From Cruorifilaria tuberocauda (lineage: Eukaryota > Nematoda > Chromadorea > Rhabditida > Onchocercidae), in contig JABVXU010000582.1 in assembly GCA_013365365.1 (NCBI GenBank), positions 1 through 33,545 on the forward strand: DNA of 33,545 bases, in the 5' to 3' direction. A program made the translations under genes and the position numbers. This document shows, one piece after another, positions 1-10,283 of this stretch (position 1 is the stretch's first letter; each line of letters begins with the position of its first letter). The notes beneath the pieces were generated by a model. The model saw only the letters and a list, made by a program, of their open reading frames with translations. It was not told where the DNA came from and did not search any database.

Positions 1-114
1 AATGATTAATAATAATATAATAACAGCAGTGATAGTAATAACAATAACAATCATAATAATAATAATAATTAATAGTAATAGTAATAATAGCAATAGTAAT
101 AATAATAACATTAT
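1..114. repeat. Low-complexity AAT/AGT-type trinucleotide-like tract
   Basis: Imperfect runs of AAT, AGT and AAC triplets fill the start of the window. The tract lies in the presumed intron upstream of the first visible globin exon. There is no coding signal in it. Confidence 0.8.
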
Positions 115-288
115 GTAACGATTATGCGAATATTAAGTATTCCAATATATTTTGCATAGAAAATATAATACTTGTATGAGTATGTTATAACAAAAGTTTT
201 TTTCTAAGAAATAAATCCTACGCAGGTTAATATCTATTTGATAGTTGTAAAATGATACGTTGGAAATTAAAAACCTTTTTCATCCCAG

Positions 289-2895
289 AATCGTTATCAG
301 AATGATAAAACGTCAATCGATGATAACTCTGATGCATTATTAACTGAAAATGCTGTCTTGCCATCAGTATTAGATGATAATATTGGAATAATCAAGCATA
401 AACAATCGGAGAATTCAAATATGAGTCAACAGTATTGTGATTTACCTGGAACAAGTAGTGGACGAACGGTTTGTTTATATTTATTTAATTTCAATTACTC
501 AAGCGTTTTCTTGTATTTTACTTGTCATATACTCATATACTCATAGTTATTATAAGTAAGATTTCATTTTTCTTCGTATATAATATTAAGTAATAATTCG
601 ATATAGCATTTTACGAAAATATTAGGAAATACTTTATTTGATTACTTATTAAATTACTAAAGTAAAATTAATTTTTAATTCAATCATTCCTTCTCATAGA
701 AATTACTTACTTTATTTTCATCATACTTTTTTAATCAAAAATTTTTTTCCAAATTTAATTAAAATTATTTTTTATATACACAATGATATCTATACGGAGG
801 TCAGTATAGAATTTAAATTTTAAGATTTTTATTCATGATTATTTAAATTTCAAGATGAAATTTTTGACGAGAAATAAATCAGAAACGATGGAAATGACGG
901 GAATACGTGAGCGACGATTGAAATTTATCAGTACGCATGGTAGTTTAACGATGCGAAGCTTTGATACCGGCCAGGTATCGGAGGTGGAAGTTACGATGAA
1001 GCCGTTGAAGGATCGTTCTCGATCATTGTCACCGTTAAAACAATTGAAAACTTACTCATTCCGTTCGATGCCTTCAGAAGAAGGCATACTTTCGGAAATT
1101 GTTAGTTTATTATTGGTATTTTTGTTTTTCATGCAAATTACAAGAGTTTAAAAATTGCTTCATTGCATGAAGAATCAGCTTGATATATTGGTTTACTTGA
1201 TATCGAATTTCCGAATCAATCTGATACGATAGCTTACATGACCTCAAATTTCAGAATCTGTTTGATATGTTAGCCTACATGAGTTCAAATTTCAGAAGCC
1301 ACTTGATATGATAGCTTACATGACCTCAAATTTCAGAATCTGTTTAATATGTTAGCCTAAATGAGTTCAAATTTCAGAAGCCACTTGATATGATAGCTTA
1401 CATGACCTCAATAGCTTGCATGACCTCAAATTTCAGAATCTGTTTGATATGTTAGCCTAAATGATTTCGAATTTCAGAATCTATTTGATAGGATAATTTG
1501 CATAACTTCGAATCATTTGAGTTTGATAAGATGAGCTCTTTGATTAGAAATAAGCTTATCTATAATTTTTCTTTGATAACTGAATAAATTTCTTAATCAT
1601 TATATCATATCATTATCATTCTAATTTATTTCTTTTTTTGTGGAAAATTTTTTCAACAATTTTAAAATTTAGCAAAATTTTTTTCCAAAAATTATTTCTA
1701 TTCTTTTTTTTTCTTTTGTTTCTTTAATAATTTAATTAATTTCTTACTTTTATTTTTATCATTCACTAATCAATAGTTTATCTTTTTTTTTTCTTTAGCA
1801 ACAAAAATTAATACGACAATCATGGCAAGTGGTAAGTAAAAAATTAGAATTTGCTAAGGAATGTTTCGGATTTTTTGTTTATCGACGAGTGTTCGAACGT
1901 TGTCCATTACTGAAACGTCCATTTCACATAGAGGAATATAATTTTCTTGATTCAATTCCGGAAAATCATTCAATTATCCGTCAAATGGGTTTATTCACTA
2001 ATTTAATATCACTAGCGGTTTGATTTTATTCAATTTTTTCCCTATTCTTTTCATTTTCCTCTTTTTTTTCAATGATAATAACTTTCATAAAGTTTAATTG
2101 ATGAAATTAAATATTTAATTTCCTCATACTTTATACATACTTATCCTGAAAATTCATTTGCATTAAATGTTAGCTTACGGATGGATGAAGATGGAAGATA
2201 ATGAAATTTTTTTTTTTTTCATTTTCTAGGTACGTCATGTGGATGAGCTTGAAACGGAAATTGCTCCGGCAATTTTCCGTTATGGACAAAGACATTACAA
2301 ATTTGCGGTAAAATTTTCCTGTAAACTTAAAACTATTTTTGCAAATTTCAATATTTTTTTCTTTTTACCCAAGTTTACAAATCTGTAAATCGTTTTTGTT
2401 TACGGAAATTATTGAAAAACAAATTTAATAAAATTTTTTTGAAGTTATAAAGTAAGCTAAGTAAGCTAATTTTTTCAAGTTTAAGCTTCATATTACTGTA
2501 AAATTTTCTGTCTACCGTATTCTCGTTGTACAATTATCATTGTTTCTTTTTTATTTTTTTCATATTTTGCTTTATCATGGATCAATGTTGATAAAGATAA
2601 AACTTCTGTAGAGTCAAAAAGTAAGCTAAGTAAGTTAATTTTTGAAATTTTTGAATAGGTAATATTGCAGGAGGGATATTTTAACGAGGAAACAGTACGA
2701 CTGTTTTGTAGTCAGGTGGTATGTACGGTAGCGGATCTTTCAGGTGCTGATATTGATCCAGCTTGTATGGAAGCATGGATTGATATGATGCGATATATCG
2801 GATGTAAGCTATTGGATGGCTACAATTATGTTCGAATATCCAATAATAAAAAACTTTTTATTAATACTAATGATCATATTTTTTATGTTTTGTGA
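289..2895 (+). CDS. Globin-family protein with long N-terminal extension (5' partial)
   Basis: Five exons can be joined: 289-468, 855-1100, 1799-2017, 2230-2307, 2659-2895 (stop TGA). All junctions are GT-AG and every intron is phase 0. The visible chain is 319 aa. The first about 140 residues are polar and Ser/Asp/Arg-rich with no domain I recognise. The globin domain then begins at KLIRQSWQVV (helix A, exon 1799) and continues through RYGQRHYKF, whose His is the expected proximal haem ligand F8 (about residue 237). It ends with MEAWIDMMRYIG (helix H). The distal E7 position appears to be Gln or Met rather than His, an inference from hand alignment. Nematodes carry many divergent globins, often neuronal and with N-terminal extensions. 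The start codon is upstream of the window: exon 289 begins after a CCCAG acceptor and is open. A GTAAGC inside the last exon (near 2805) is not used, because splicing there would cut helix H. Confidence 0.88.
1200..1504 (+). repeat. 41-bp tandem repeat array in a globin intron
   Basis: About seven units of 41 bp alternate between two types, one containing AATCTGTTTGATATGTTAGC and the other AAGCCACTTGATATGATAGC, giving an 82-bp dimer. One unit (1405-1422) is truncated to 18 bp, and the first (1200-1240) and last are diverged. Most units contain AAATTTCAG, which resembles the nematode 3' splice consensus, so the array is a run of decoy acceptors upstream of the true acceptor at 1797-1798. Confidence 0.9.
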
Positions 2896-5550
2896 TAATA
2901 ATAATAATGAATGATAAGAAGATAGTGATAATATACTGATCATTATGCTGCTGATAACTGATAATGCTCATGATTAAAATGATGATGATGATGATGGTAG
3001 CAATAAGAATGGTAATTATGATTAATAATAATGAATGATAAGAAGATAATGATAATATACTGATCATTATGCTGCTTATAACTGATAATGCTCATGATTA
3101 AAATCATGATGATGATGATGGTAGCAATAAGAATGGTAATTATAATCATGTTCATAATTGGTTTTGCTAGATGATGACGATTATTACTGTGATCGGGGTG
3201 AAAGATAACCGATGATGGTAATTAACAATGCTCATGATAATAATGATGATAATGATGATGATAATTGTTGATAAACTTTTTCATGAATAGAATTTATGAT
3301 GTAATTAATGTGAAAATTGTACAGTTTTGCTAGTAATCGTTATATTTATAAAATATTATACTTCATTTGAGGTATGTACGATATTTTACAGTATCTTCAA
3401 CTTTACAGTATCATAATTTAAATATCCGATTTTATACGATAATATGAGAATATAATCAATTATATAAGTATATGTTGAATTTAAAAATTTCTCAAACCAT
3501 GTAATTTCTTTTAGTAATGATAAATTATAAGCATTTAATAGAAATTTATCAATTCAAAATTTAAATTTTCACTGTAATAATTACAAGTTTTAATTTAAAT
3601 CGTAACAAAAACTTATTACTTACCTCAGTTTTTTTCAATTTCATTCAATTATTTCATAATTTCAAAATAATTTCATTTCAATTATTTTTGTTTCCTCTTG
3701 TACTTTATTTTATTCCTCCTTTTATTTTTGTCTCATTTCGAAGTTTTGTTTAAACTCAAAAATTGTTCAATTATTTTCTATCAAATAATATTTGGATAAT
3801 TATTATTTAATAACGAATAAAATACTCTTCAAGAAGTCTTCATTTGCATATTTTACAACATACGATAAATTCACTCATATACATTATTACTATCATTCTT
3901 GTATGATACATTATTATCATGATTTTTACATCGAGATTATCAATATGGATGATTAGCTATAATTCTTGTTTCTTGAATTATTCTTAGCTAACTTAGATGA
4001 TTATCGAATTTTGCATAGAATCAACTTATTGTTAATAAAGATAAGATAAAGAAAAATGAATATAATTAACAATCATACTTTTTCTGCAACTCTGTGGAAA
4101 TAAAATTTTATTAGCCAAGCTTTTGTCAAATATTTCATATTATATTGAGTAATTGGTAGAGTAAAAGTTGGATCGTAATAAACCGGGATAAAGTTTTTCA
4201 ATTTTTGACAATTAATTCGAGTAAAGGAATATTCAAATTCAAATTCCTATAACAATTTCTATTTCATTTCTCGCTGTGATCCAAACTTATTGCATTGCGA
4301 CCTAAGATGAAATAGAATGGAATAATGACGACTGTTTCTTCCCAGATCGATGGTGGATGGATGTTTTGTGTTACTGTGACGTATAGAAGTTAAGTTAAGT
4401 TAAGTTAAGATAGTGTGGAAATTGAAGATTAGGGAGGGAATGAGAGGATTGTGTGGATAATGAAGAGATAATAATAACGAGGAGGAAATAAGTTTGATAA
4501 AATTCAGAAAAGAGTATGGATTATGATGAGAATGATATCATACCATTATTGGTTAATAATGAATTAGGATGATGGCAAGAAAAAGCGATAGAGAAGTGAT
4601 GGAATATTGAAAGATAATGTTGTTAGAGATTGAGAAAATGATGAAATAGCATGCTTCATTGTTAGATATAACTATGCTATATGATTTTTTTTATTGAATT
4701 TGTTTTTGTTTTTATTTTTTAATGGTCCATTAATAGGAGGTTTAAATTTGATAAGATTTAGATCAGTTTATTGATTGGGAGGGGAAGAGAGGACGAGAGG
4801 AATTGGAATTTTTCATGGGATGATTTTAATTACTTATTATAATAATGGACAGCTTTGTAGTCAGAGATCTCTGTATGATATCGATTTGACCTTTAGTGAC
4901 CTGCAAATATTCATAATTTGAATGTAAATTGTCAGAATCATTGTTTTATGTATTGCTAATTAACCATTTATTATGGCTTTTTTGAAGGGGCAGAAGAAGT
5001 AGGAAGAAAGAAATTTCTCGGTTTTAGGATAAGACTAACATGATATCTTTTTACAAGTAAAAATTATTCTATGTCTAATGTTTATTGATTTATGTTCTAT
5101 TTTATTTGATTTATATTTTGCTTATGCTTTTCTTAAATCCATACATGGCTACTGGGTCGTTATTTCTTCGTTTTATCTGAGGAAAGAATGAGGAGAGAAG
5201 GAGTAAGGTGATAGGAATTTTGCATAATGTTTGGTGGATTAATAATTTTATCAAGACGGCCGTATCATATTATATAAAAAATAAAGCAAGATGAAGTGAT
5301 TTTCAGACTTAAATTTCGTTGCAAGTTCCTGGAGATTCGGTTCGAAGCTGAACGAGAATTTAATACATTGTATGTTTTAGCCTAATTAAATCTGAGTTAT
5401 ATAAAAATAAGCCTGTCTCATAAGTTGGAATCATTCGATCACTCTTTACAAGTTTCTTGCTTTTCGTAACTATTTAATGTGATAAATGCGGTGGTATCAT
5501 TGAATATTTATTTTTTTCAAGTTTTTTTTTTTGGAAAATTAAAAAAATGT
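2896..5550. other. Intergenic region, no gene seen
   Basis: Between the globin stop and the eIF1 transcript there is AT-rich sequence with a 124-bp tandem duplication at its start, a short TTAAG run (about 4387-4410) and a purine-rich stretch (about 4420-4640). Both strands were read and no convincing exon or structured RNA was seen. The promoter of eIF1 presumably lies toward the right end. Confidence 0.6.
2909..3150 (+). repeat. 124-bp tandem duplication
   Basis: Two near-identical copies at 2909-3032 and 3033-about 3150 each start GAATGATAAGAAGAT and include an internal GAT trinucleotide run and GGTAGCAATAAGAATGG. Copies differ by only a few substitutions, so the duplication is recent. 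It lies just past the globin stop codon, so it is probably in the 3' UTR or just downstream. Confidence 0.92.
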
Positions 5551-5561
5551 CAAATTTTCAG
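5551..5561 (+). promoter_or_regulatory. Candidate SL trans-splice acceptor of eIF1
   Basis: CAAATTTTCAG ends at 5561, 18 nt before the eIF1 ATG at 5580, with no upstream coding exon needed. In nematodes such a TTTTCAG shortly 5' of the first ATG is typical of a spliced-leader addition site. An ordinary cis acceptor for an untranslated exon is the alternative. Confidence 0.55.
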
Positions 5562-5579
5562 GGATACAGGGAAAATTGA

Positions 5580-8500
5580 ATGGCTGCTTCTTCATCAATT
5601 CAAAATTTAAACAAACCAAAAGGTGTCAAAATTTTTTTATAAACTAAATTTTATTTCTGTAATTTATTCAACATTTATTTTAAGCGTAATTAGGCGCTAC
5701 ATATTAGATAACATCATTAATGATCCTTTGAGGAGCTAGTAGATGGACGCGACGTTTCATCTAATAGGAATAAAAGTCAGCTACATATATGTTCCTTGTC
5801 AGAAGTAAATCCGCCACTTCCTTGTATATTTCTTTAATACTTATTAGCATGAATACATTTCAGTCTCCATAAATTTTTTGCAACTATATTTATAGATGCT
5901 TTTGAGCAGCTAGAAGATGAAGAAGGTACTCGCCAGGGTTTCTGTCATATTCGTATCCAGCAACGAACTGGTCGTAAAACTATCACAACTGTACAAGGAA
6001 TTGCACCCGAATATGATTTGAAGAAGATTGTTCGCTATCTAAAGAAGGTAAATTTTTTCTTTAAAAAATGCTAGTGTTGTATCGTTCAGAGTTATTTCTT
6101 CAATATGGACGTATATTATTTTGCTGCATCATTCTAAGCTCTTTGCTTTTTTAGTTAATTCAAGTTATTCTTCGTTTGAGATCTTGATCTAGTAATCTTT
6201 TCTTTTAACATTGTTAGATTTTGTCATGTATAATTTCTTAAAACTAATTAAATTCATATAGTGAATGTTTTTGAATTATTGATTGTTTAAAATATTGTTG
6301 ATCGTCCTAGATTTCCATTCATATCATTCTTTGATTTTTTGGGGGTAATTTTGTCATATTTCTTTGCTATTTATATCATTTGATTTCTCTCTGAGTTTGC
6401 TTTGTATAAATAACCCGTTGCATTTCATCTCTGTGCAAGTATATAGAGGGCATGCAGCATTAAATGACTTAATATTGTTTAGAATTGTAAATAATTATTC
6501 CTAAAATTATTTCCTGTGAACAAATGTGAAATGTCAACCAAGGAAGGAATTTTGCAGTGAGGATATCGATGCAAAACACTATGTCATCAAAATTCACTGT
6601 GCTACATGCTTTGATTGCCCTACGTATTGTGAATGTCTTTCTGGTTCGGACATATTTTGTACCGGATGAATTATTTCAAAGTGTGGAAGTAGCTTATTGG
6701 GCTGTTTATGGTACCGGATATTTATCTTGGGAATGGATGGCTTCACTTCGTTCCGTTCTACATCCATTTATTATTTCCATATTGTATTTCTTAGGTCATA
6801 TATGTGCCATCGATTCCAATCTATTCATTATCCAAACCCCTCGTTTGTTACATGCATTACTATTTGCATTTTCAGATTACTGTTACTATAAATTTGCTAA
6901 ACGTATTATATCACCTACTGGAGCAAAATATGCTCTTTTAAGTTATCTATCATGCTGGTTTGTATGGTATTGTGCTCCTCGTACTCTTTCAAACACTCTA
7001 GAAACGGTATTAACCTTGTTCGCGCTTCAATGGTACCCATTATCTAAGACTGATCTGAAGCAATCTTGTTGGCCTTATATGTCTCTTGGTTTTTTAACTG
7101 TTTTAATCCGACCTACCGCTGTTCTTATTTGGATTCCTTTTGGTATGTGGCATCTTTGGCGATCCGATTCATCAATAGAACTATTGTTTCGTACTTGTTT
7201 GTCATCATGTCTTCCAGTTCTGTTTCTCGTAACTATTTTGGATTCTGTTGCTTATGGAAAGCTGACGTTCACAGCATGGAATTTCATCCGTTTCAATGTT
7301 TTAGAAGGAGGAAGTAGTCATTTTGGGTCACATCCTTGGCATTGGTTTATATCACAAGGTTTACCCGCTGTACTTACAATACATCTAATCCCAATATTTT
7401 GGGGTATGCTTATTGCAGTACGAAAACGTTCCATTCCATTTGTTTTTTTCTATGTTCCCGCTTTATATATCACAATTCATAGCCTGATTGCTCATAAAGA
7501 ACATCGATTTTTGTTACCTATTATACCGTTTTTGTGCCTTTTTGCCGGGATTTTTTTCTGTAGTAGGCTATCGCATACGATGAAAAAGTGTCATGTTTTC
7601 TGGATTGGATTACTACTAGTCGTTAATGTACCTTTGGCAGCATACTTTGGTTTATTTCATCAAGTTGGTCCCTTTTCTGCAACATATTGGGTTGTCGAGG
7701 ATGCGAAATTGCATTTTTCAAAAGGGCAACATTTTGAATTGATTCATTTGATGCCTTGTTTCTCTTTACCACAGTATAATTACTTTCATGGTTTAAATGT
7801 AACGGTGACAGCGCTTGATTGTTCGCCTAGTTTTTCCCATCTTCCGAATCACGTGGATCAAGCAGATCATTTTCATGCTGATCCAAATCAGTGGATTAAT
7901 GCGAATCTCGTTTTAATCAGAAAAGCCCACTATCTCGTATTCTATGAGAAAACCTATCGAAACGTTCAACATTTAATCATTTCGTTGGGTTTTAAGATTT
8001 GTGCTCGTTTCTTCCATGCTCATTTCCTATCTTCCTTGCGTCAAGATCATTATATTATAATCGTTTGTCGATAGTGTTTTGAATGTTGAATCTAAAATAT
8101 ACTACTGCCGGATGCCACATTTCTTGAATTTATTCAAATAGTATTTGAGTGATTTGTTTACTTGTCAATTTCCATTTTCGCCTTATTTTTTAACTTATAT
8201 TTAAAGATTCAAATTTAAATTACTTTTCTGATTTCCATTTTCGGGGGCTGTCTCCTGTTAATAATTTGATAAAATTTAATATATCTTTTTTTAAAATTTA
8301 ATATATGTTTTCTCATTTTCATAATGATTTTCCTTTTTTCCATCTAAACGGTACTTTCCAATCATCAATTTCTTTGTATGCTTTTATTTTTTTGTTTTTC
8401 GTCATGTGTTGAAGTAGTCATTATCATTTATAAATTTCTAGATTTTTCTGAGTCAAGTGCTTCAATTTCATGCAAAAGAATGTTATTTTTCGTAATAAAC

Positions 8501-9152
8501 AGTGGTTTTTAGAAGTTCAGATGTCATATACTTTTTTACTTTTTTTTTGGTTCCTTCATTTACTTGCATAAAAGTAATATTTCAATTTTTCCGGTAAGTA
8601 TTCGGTGATCGATTGCGTGTTAAGTAGAAGGAATTGTCGTGTTGCTTTAAGTCTCAACAAATTTTTCATACACTATACAAACTGTTGTTTTACTTTATAG
8701 ATTTAATAAATATGTAAAATCACTAATTATATTTTTGTGGAATTTCAGTAATGATCTTTCTTATTATCGCCATAAATGTAGCTAATTTTTTAGTTTGAAC
8801 CATGAATATTTTAAATGGTAAACATTTTTGAATTACTAATTTAGTAAAGCTAAAATCTTAAATATTGGAAAATACGTTAGTTTGAATGGATAGACTGCTT
8901 GCTAAAAGAATGAGAATATATCGTTCAATTAAAAAAGCATAGTATGTCTATAAGAACACACTATCTTTTAAAAAATTTTTTTGAATTAAGTAAAAAAATT
9001 TGCAGGAGTATAATTGCAACGGAACTACAGTGGATCATCCGGAATATGGTGAAGTAATCCAGCTTACTGGTGATCAGAGGCAACACATTAAAGATTTTTT
9101 ATGTAGAGTTGGTATTGTCAAGGAAGAAAATTGCAAAATTCATGGTTTTTAA
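5580..9152 (+). CDS. eif-1: Translation initiation factor eIF1 (SUI1)
   Basis: Three exons, 5580-5622, 5896-6047 and 9006-9152, join to 342 nt encoding 113 aa, the same length as human eIF1. The N-terminus reads MAASSSIQNLNKPK. The SUI1 domain shows IRIQQRTGRKTITTVQGIA, then HPEYGEVIQLTGDQR, and the protein ends KIHGF, all characteristic of the family. eIF1 binds the 40S subunit near the P site and enforces start-codon selection. Intron 1 (phase 1) has a GTGTCA donor; intron 2 (phase 0) is about 2.96 kb and encloses the PIG-B ORF on the same strand. A candidate polyadenylation signal, AATAAA, lies at 9348-9353. Confidence 0.96.
6551..6557 (+). promoter_or_regulatory. Splice acceptor 5' of the nested PIG-B ORF
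   Basis: TTTGCAG ends at 6557, 11 nt before the PIG-B ATG at 6569. It may receive a spliced leader, making an independent mRNA, or be joined in cis to the eIF1 exon 2 donor at 6048. The cis product would stop at once (TGA at 6558-6560) and place the PIG-B ATG 8 nt after that stop. Confidence 0.6.
6569..8074 (+). CDS. PIGB: GPI mannosyltransferase 3, PIG-B family (GT22)
   Basis: A single uninterrupted 501-aa ORF begins at ATG 6569. The in-frame GTG at 6557 is a less likely start because it overlaps the splice acceptor. It adds the third mannose to the GPI-anchor precursor from dolichol-phosphate mannose in the ER lumen. Seen in the sequence: an N-terminal membrane segment followed by the luminal YFVPDELFQSVEVAY and LSWEW motif of the GT22/ALG9 superfamily, where the acidic pair is probably catalytic; many hydrophobic helices; HKEHRFLLPIIPF in the middle; a luminal LMPCFSLPQYNYFHG segment; and a C-terminal FFHAHF. 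The MPC and FFxxHF blocks favour PIG-B over other family members such as PIG-M, PIG-Z or ALG9. It lies entirely inside eIF1 intron 2 on the same strand and has no introns, which is unusual beside its intron-rich neighbours. Possible AATAAA signals are at 8494-8499 and 8705-8710. Confidence 0.94.
   Translation: MQNTMSSKFTVLHALIALRIVNVFLVRTYFVPDELFQSVEVAYWAVYGTGYLSWEWMASLRSVLHPFIISILYFLGHICAIDSNLFIIQTPRLLHALLFAFSDYCYYKFAKRIISPTGAKYALLSYLSCWFVWYCAPRTLSNTLETVLTLFALQWYPLSKTDLKQSCWPYMSLGFLTVLIRPTAVLIWIPFGMWHLWRSDSSIELLFRTCLSSCLPVLFLVTILDSVAYGKLTFTAWNFIRFNVLEGGSSHFGSHPWHWFISQGLPAVLTIHLIPIFWGMLIAVRKRSIPFVFFYVPALYITIHSLIAHKEHRFLLPIIPFLCLFAGIFFCSRLSHTMKKCHVFWIGLLLVVNVPLAAYFGLFHQVGPFSATYWVVEDAKLHFSKGQHFELIHLMPCFSLPQYNYFHGLNVTVTALDCSPSFSHLPNHVDQADHFHADPNQWINANLVLIRKAHYLVFYEKTYRNVQHLIISLGFKICARFFHAHFLSSLRQDHYIIIVCR
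8494..8499 (+). terminator. Candidate poly(A) signal for PIG-B
   Basis: AATAAA lies about 420 nt after the PIG-B stop and before eIF1 exon 3; another copy is at 8705-8710. Use of either would end a PIG-B transcript inside the eIF1 intron. Position and hexamer are the only evidence. Confidence 0.35.
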
Positions 9153-9965
9153 ATTTATGCACTATGAATTAATTTAATTTTATATATGTTTTCGATTTCG
9201 AAAATACTTCAGTGATATATAGTTCTAAGGTTTGAATCATTTTCTTTCTGATATATTAACTGATACGATTTAGTGTACTGGATTATGGTCATATCTTAGC
9301 ATCTTTATTTTTCCTTATGAATTACTTTAATGGAATTGCTTTGATGAAATAAATTTAATTTTGAAGCGAAATATCGTCATAGTTTGATTTACGTATACCC
9401 ATTTAGGAAATGGATTTCATGGGAAAACATGTAAACCGGATCTCTCATTTTTATTTAATTACTTTTTTTGTATTTTTCATTTAGTTATAAGAGCTTCCTT
9501 TTAAAATATTATTATTTCGGAAATCTAATTTTTTCAATTTTTCATGAATAAAACTCAGTTTCATTTTGAGCGTTTTGAAATTTTTAATATTAAAACAATT
9601 TTCAAACTATTATCCATAGTACTACTGATTTATACGAATAATTTGTATTAAACCATTAAATTTATTAAATTTACTATTTCCATGGAACAAGGTATATTTA
9701 AGGATTTATCAAATGTAATGCATTGATACAGATATCGCTTATCATTTGATGAATTTTCAATGCTGAAATAAAGGATGTTGCTCATTGCATGCTAAATTGC
9801 TTTGCAAACTTAAATTTCTCAATCTTATCGATATTTAACATAGGCAAGAATCTCGATTAATTACTTTCATTTTAACTTTCATTTCATATTTACTATTTGC
9901 CTAGCATAAGAAACGAGCGATGAGTGTTACAGTTAGGTAATGAAGATTTTAAAGCAATCTATTAG
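9153..9965. other. eIF1 3' UTR and intergenic sequence
   Basis: AT-rich sequence between eIF1 and the first 5S/SL unit. Apart from the AATAAA hexamer nothing gene-like was seen on either strand. Confidence 0.5.
9348..9353 (+). terminator. Candidate poly(A) signal for eIF1
   Basis: AATAAA about 195 nt after the eIF1 stop codon is a good hexamer in the likely 3' UTR. Confidence 0.5.
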
Positions 9966-10089
9966 TGGTTTCGCTGCAAGTTCTGTCAAGAAACAAGAGG
10001 TCAAATGGGAACAGTATGAACAAAGGTCATTCCACTCTTGAATATTATTTCTACCACAAACGTGAACGGATTAGCTAAATCCTCTACCC

Positions 10090-10193
10090 TGTCGTCGTCT
10101 CACTAAGCAGGACATTCCAAAGTTTCAGCTCGTGCCACATGAGTCGAAACTCCGGGCAGAAATTCCGTTACCTCAAACTCGGGTAATTAAGTC
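10090..10193 (-). ncRNA. SL1-like spliced-leader RNA, possibly decaying
   Basis: Read on the minus strand, 10193-10172 matches 19 of 22 positions of the canonical nematode SL1 leader (core TTAATTACCC then AGTTTGAG). It is followed directly by the GTAAC 5' splice site at 10171. TTACC in the leader can pair with GGTAA at the donor, as in SL1 stem I. Downstream are a GAGT-TTCG-ACTC tetraloop hairpin and an Sm-like AAACTTTGGAA near 10115-10125. The expected 3' stem is poor here (TGTCCTGC against GACGACGACA), and the leader has three changes (positions 2, 3 and 14), so this copy may be a relic. Identification as SL RNA is firm; function is uncertain. It lies downstream of, and on the same strand as, the 5S gene. 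Confidence 0.8.
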
Positions 10194-10226
10194 AGGAGAC
10201 TCCACTGATATGATTAGACTTTGTTC

Positions 10227-10250
10227 AAAATCGAATGATTATTCGATTTT
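10227..10250 (-). promoter_or_regulatory. Conserved palindrome in the 5S-SL spacer (candidate SL promoter element)
   Basis: AAAATCGAAT, a GATT spacer and ATTCGATTTT form a perfect 10-bp palindrome. It lies 34-57 nt upstream of the SL RNA start and 33 nt past the 5S 3' end. The same 24 nt recurs unchanged in copy 2. The position suits a proximal element of an snRNA-type promoter; a 5S 3'-end structure is the alternative. Confidence 0.5.
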
Positions 10251-10283
10251 TGTTACAAGTAGTGGTAAAAGACGAAAAGTGAT

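Noticed and set aside
2867..3155. Minus-strand Ile/Ser/His-rich ORFs
   Set aside because: They translate the GAT-rich 124-bp duplication.
6557..6568. GTG at 6557 as the PIG-B start
   Set aside because: Its G is the last base of the splice acceptor, so it would not be in the mature mRNA; ATG 6569 is the first usable start.
6697..7317. Other-frame plus-strand ORFs within PIG-B
   Set aside because: Shadows of the 501-aa PIG-B frame with no independent support.
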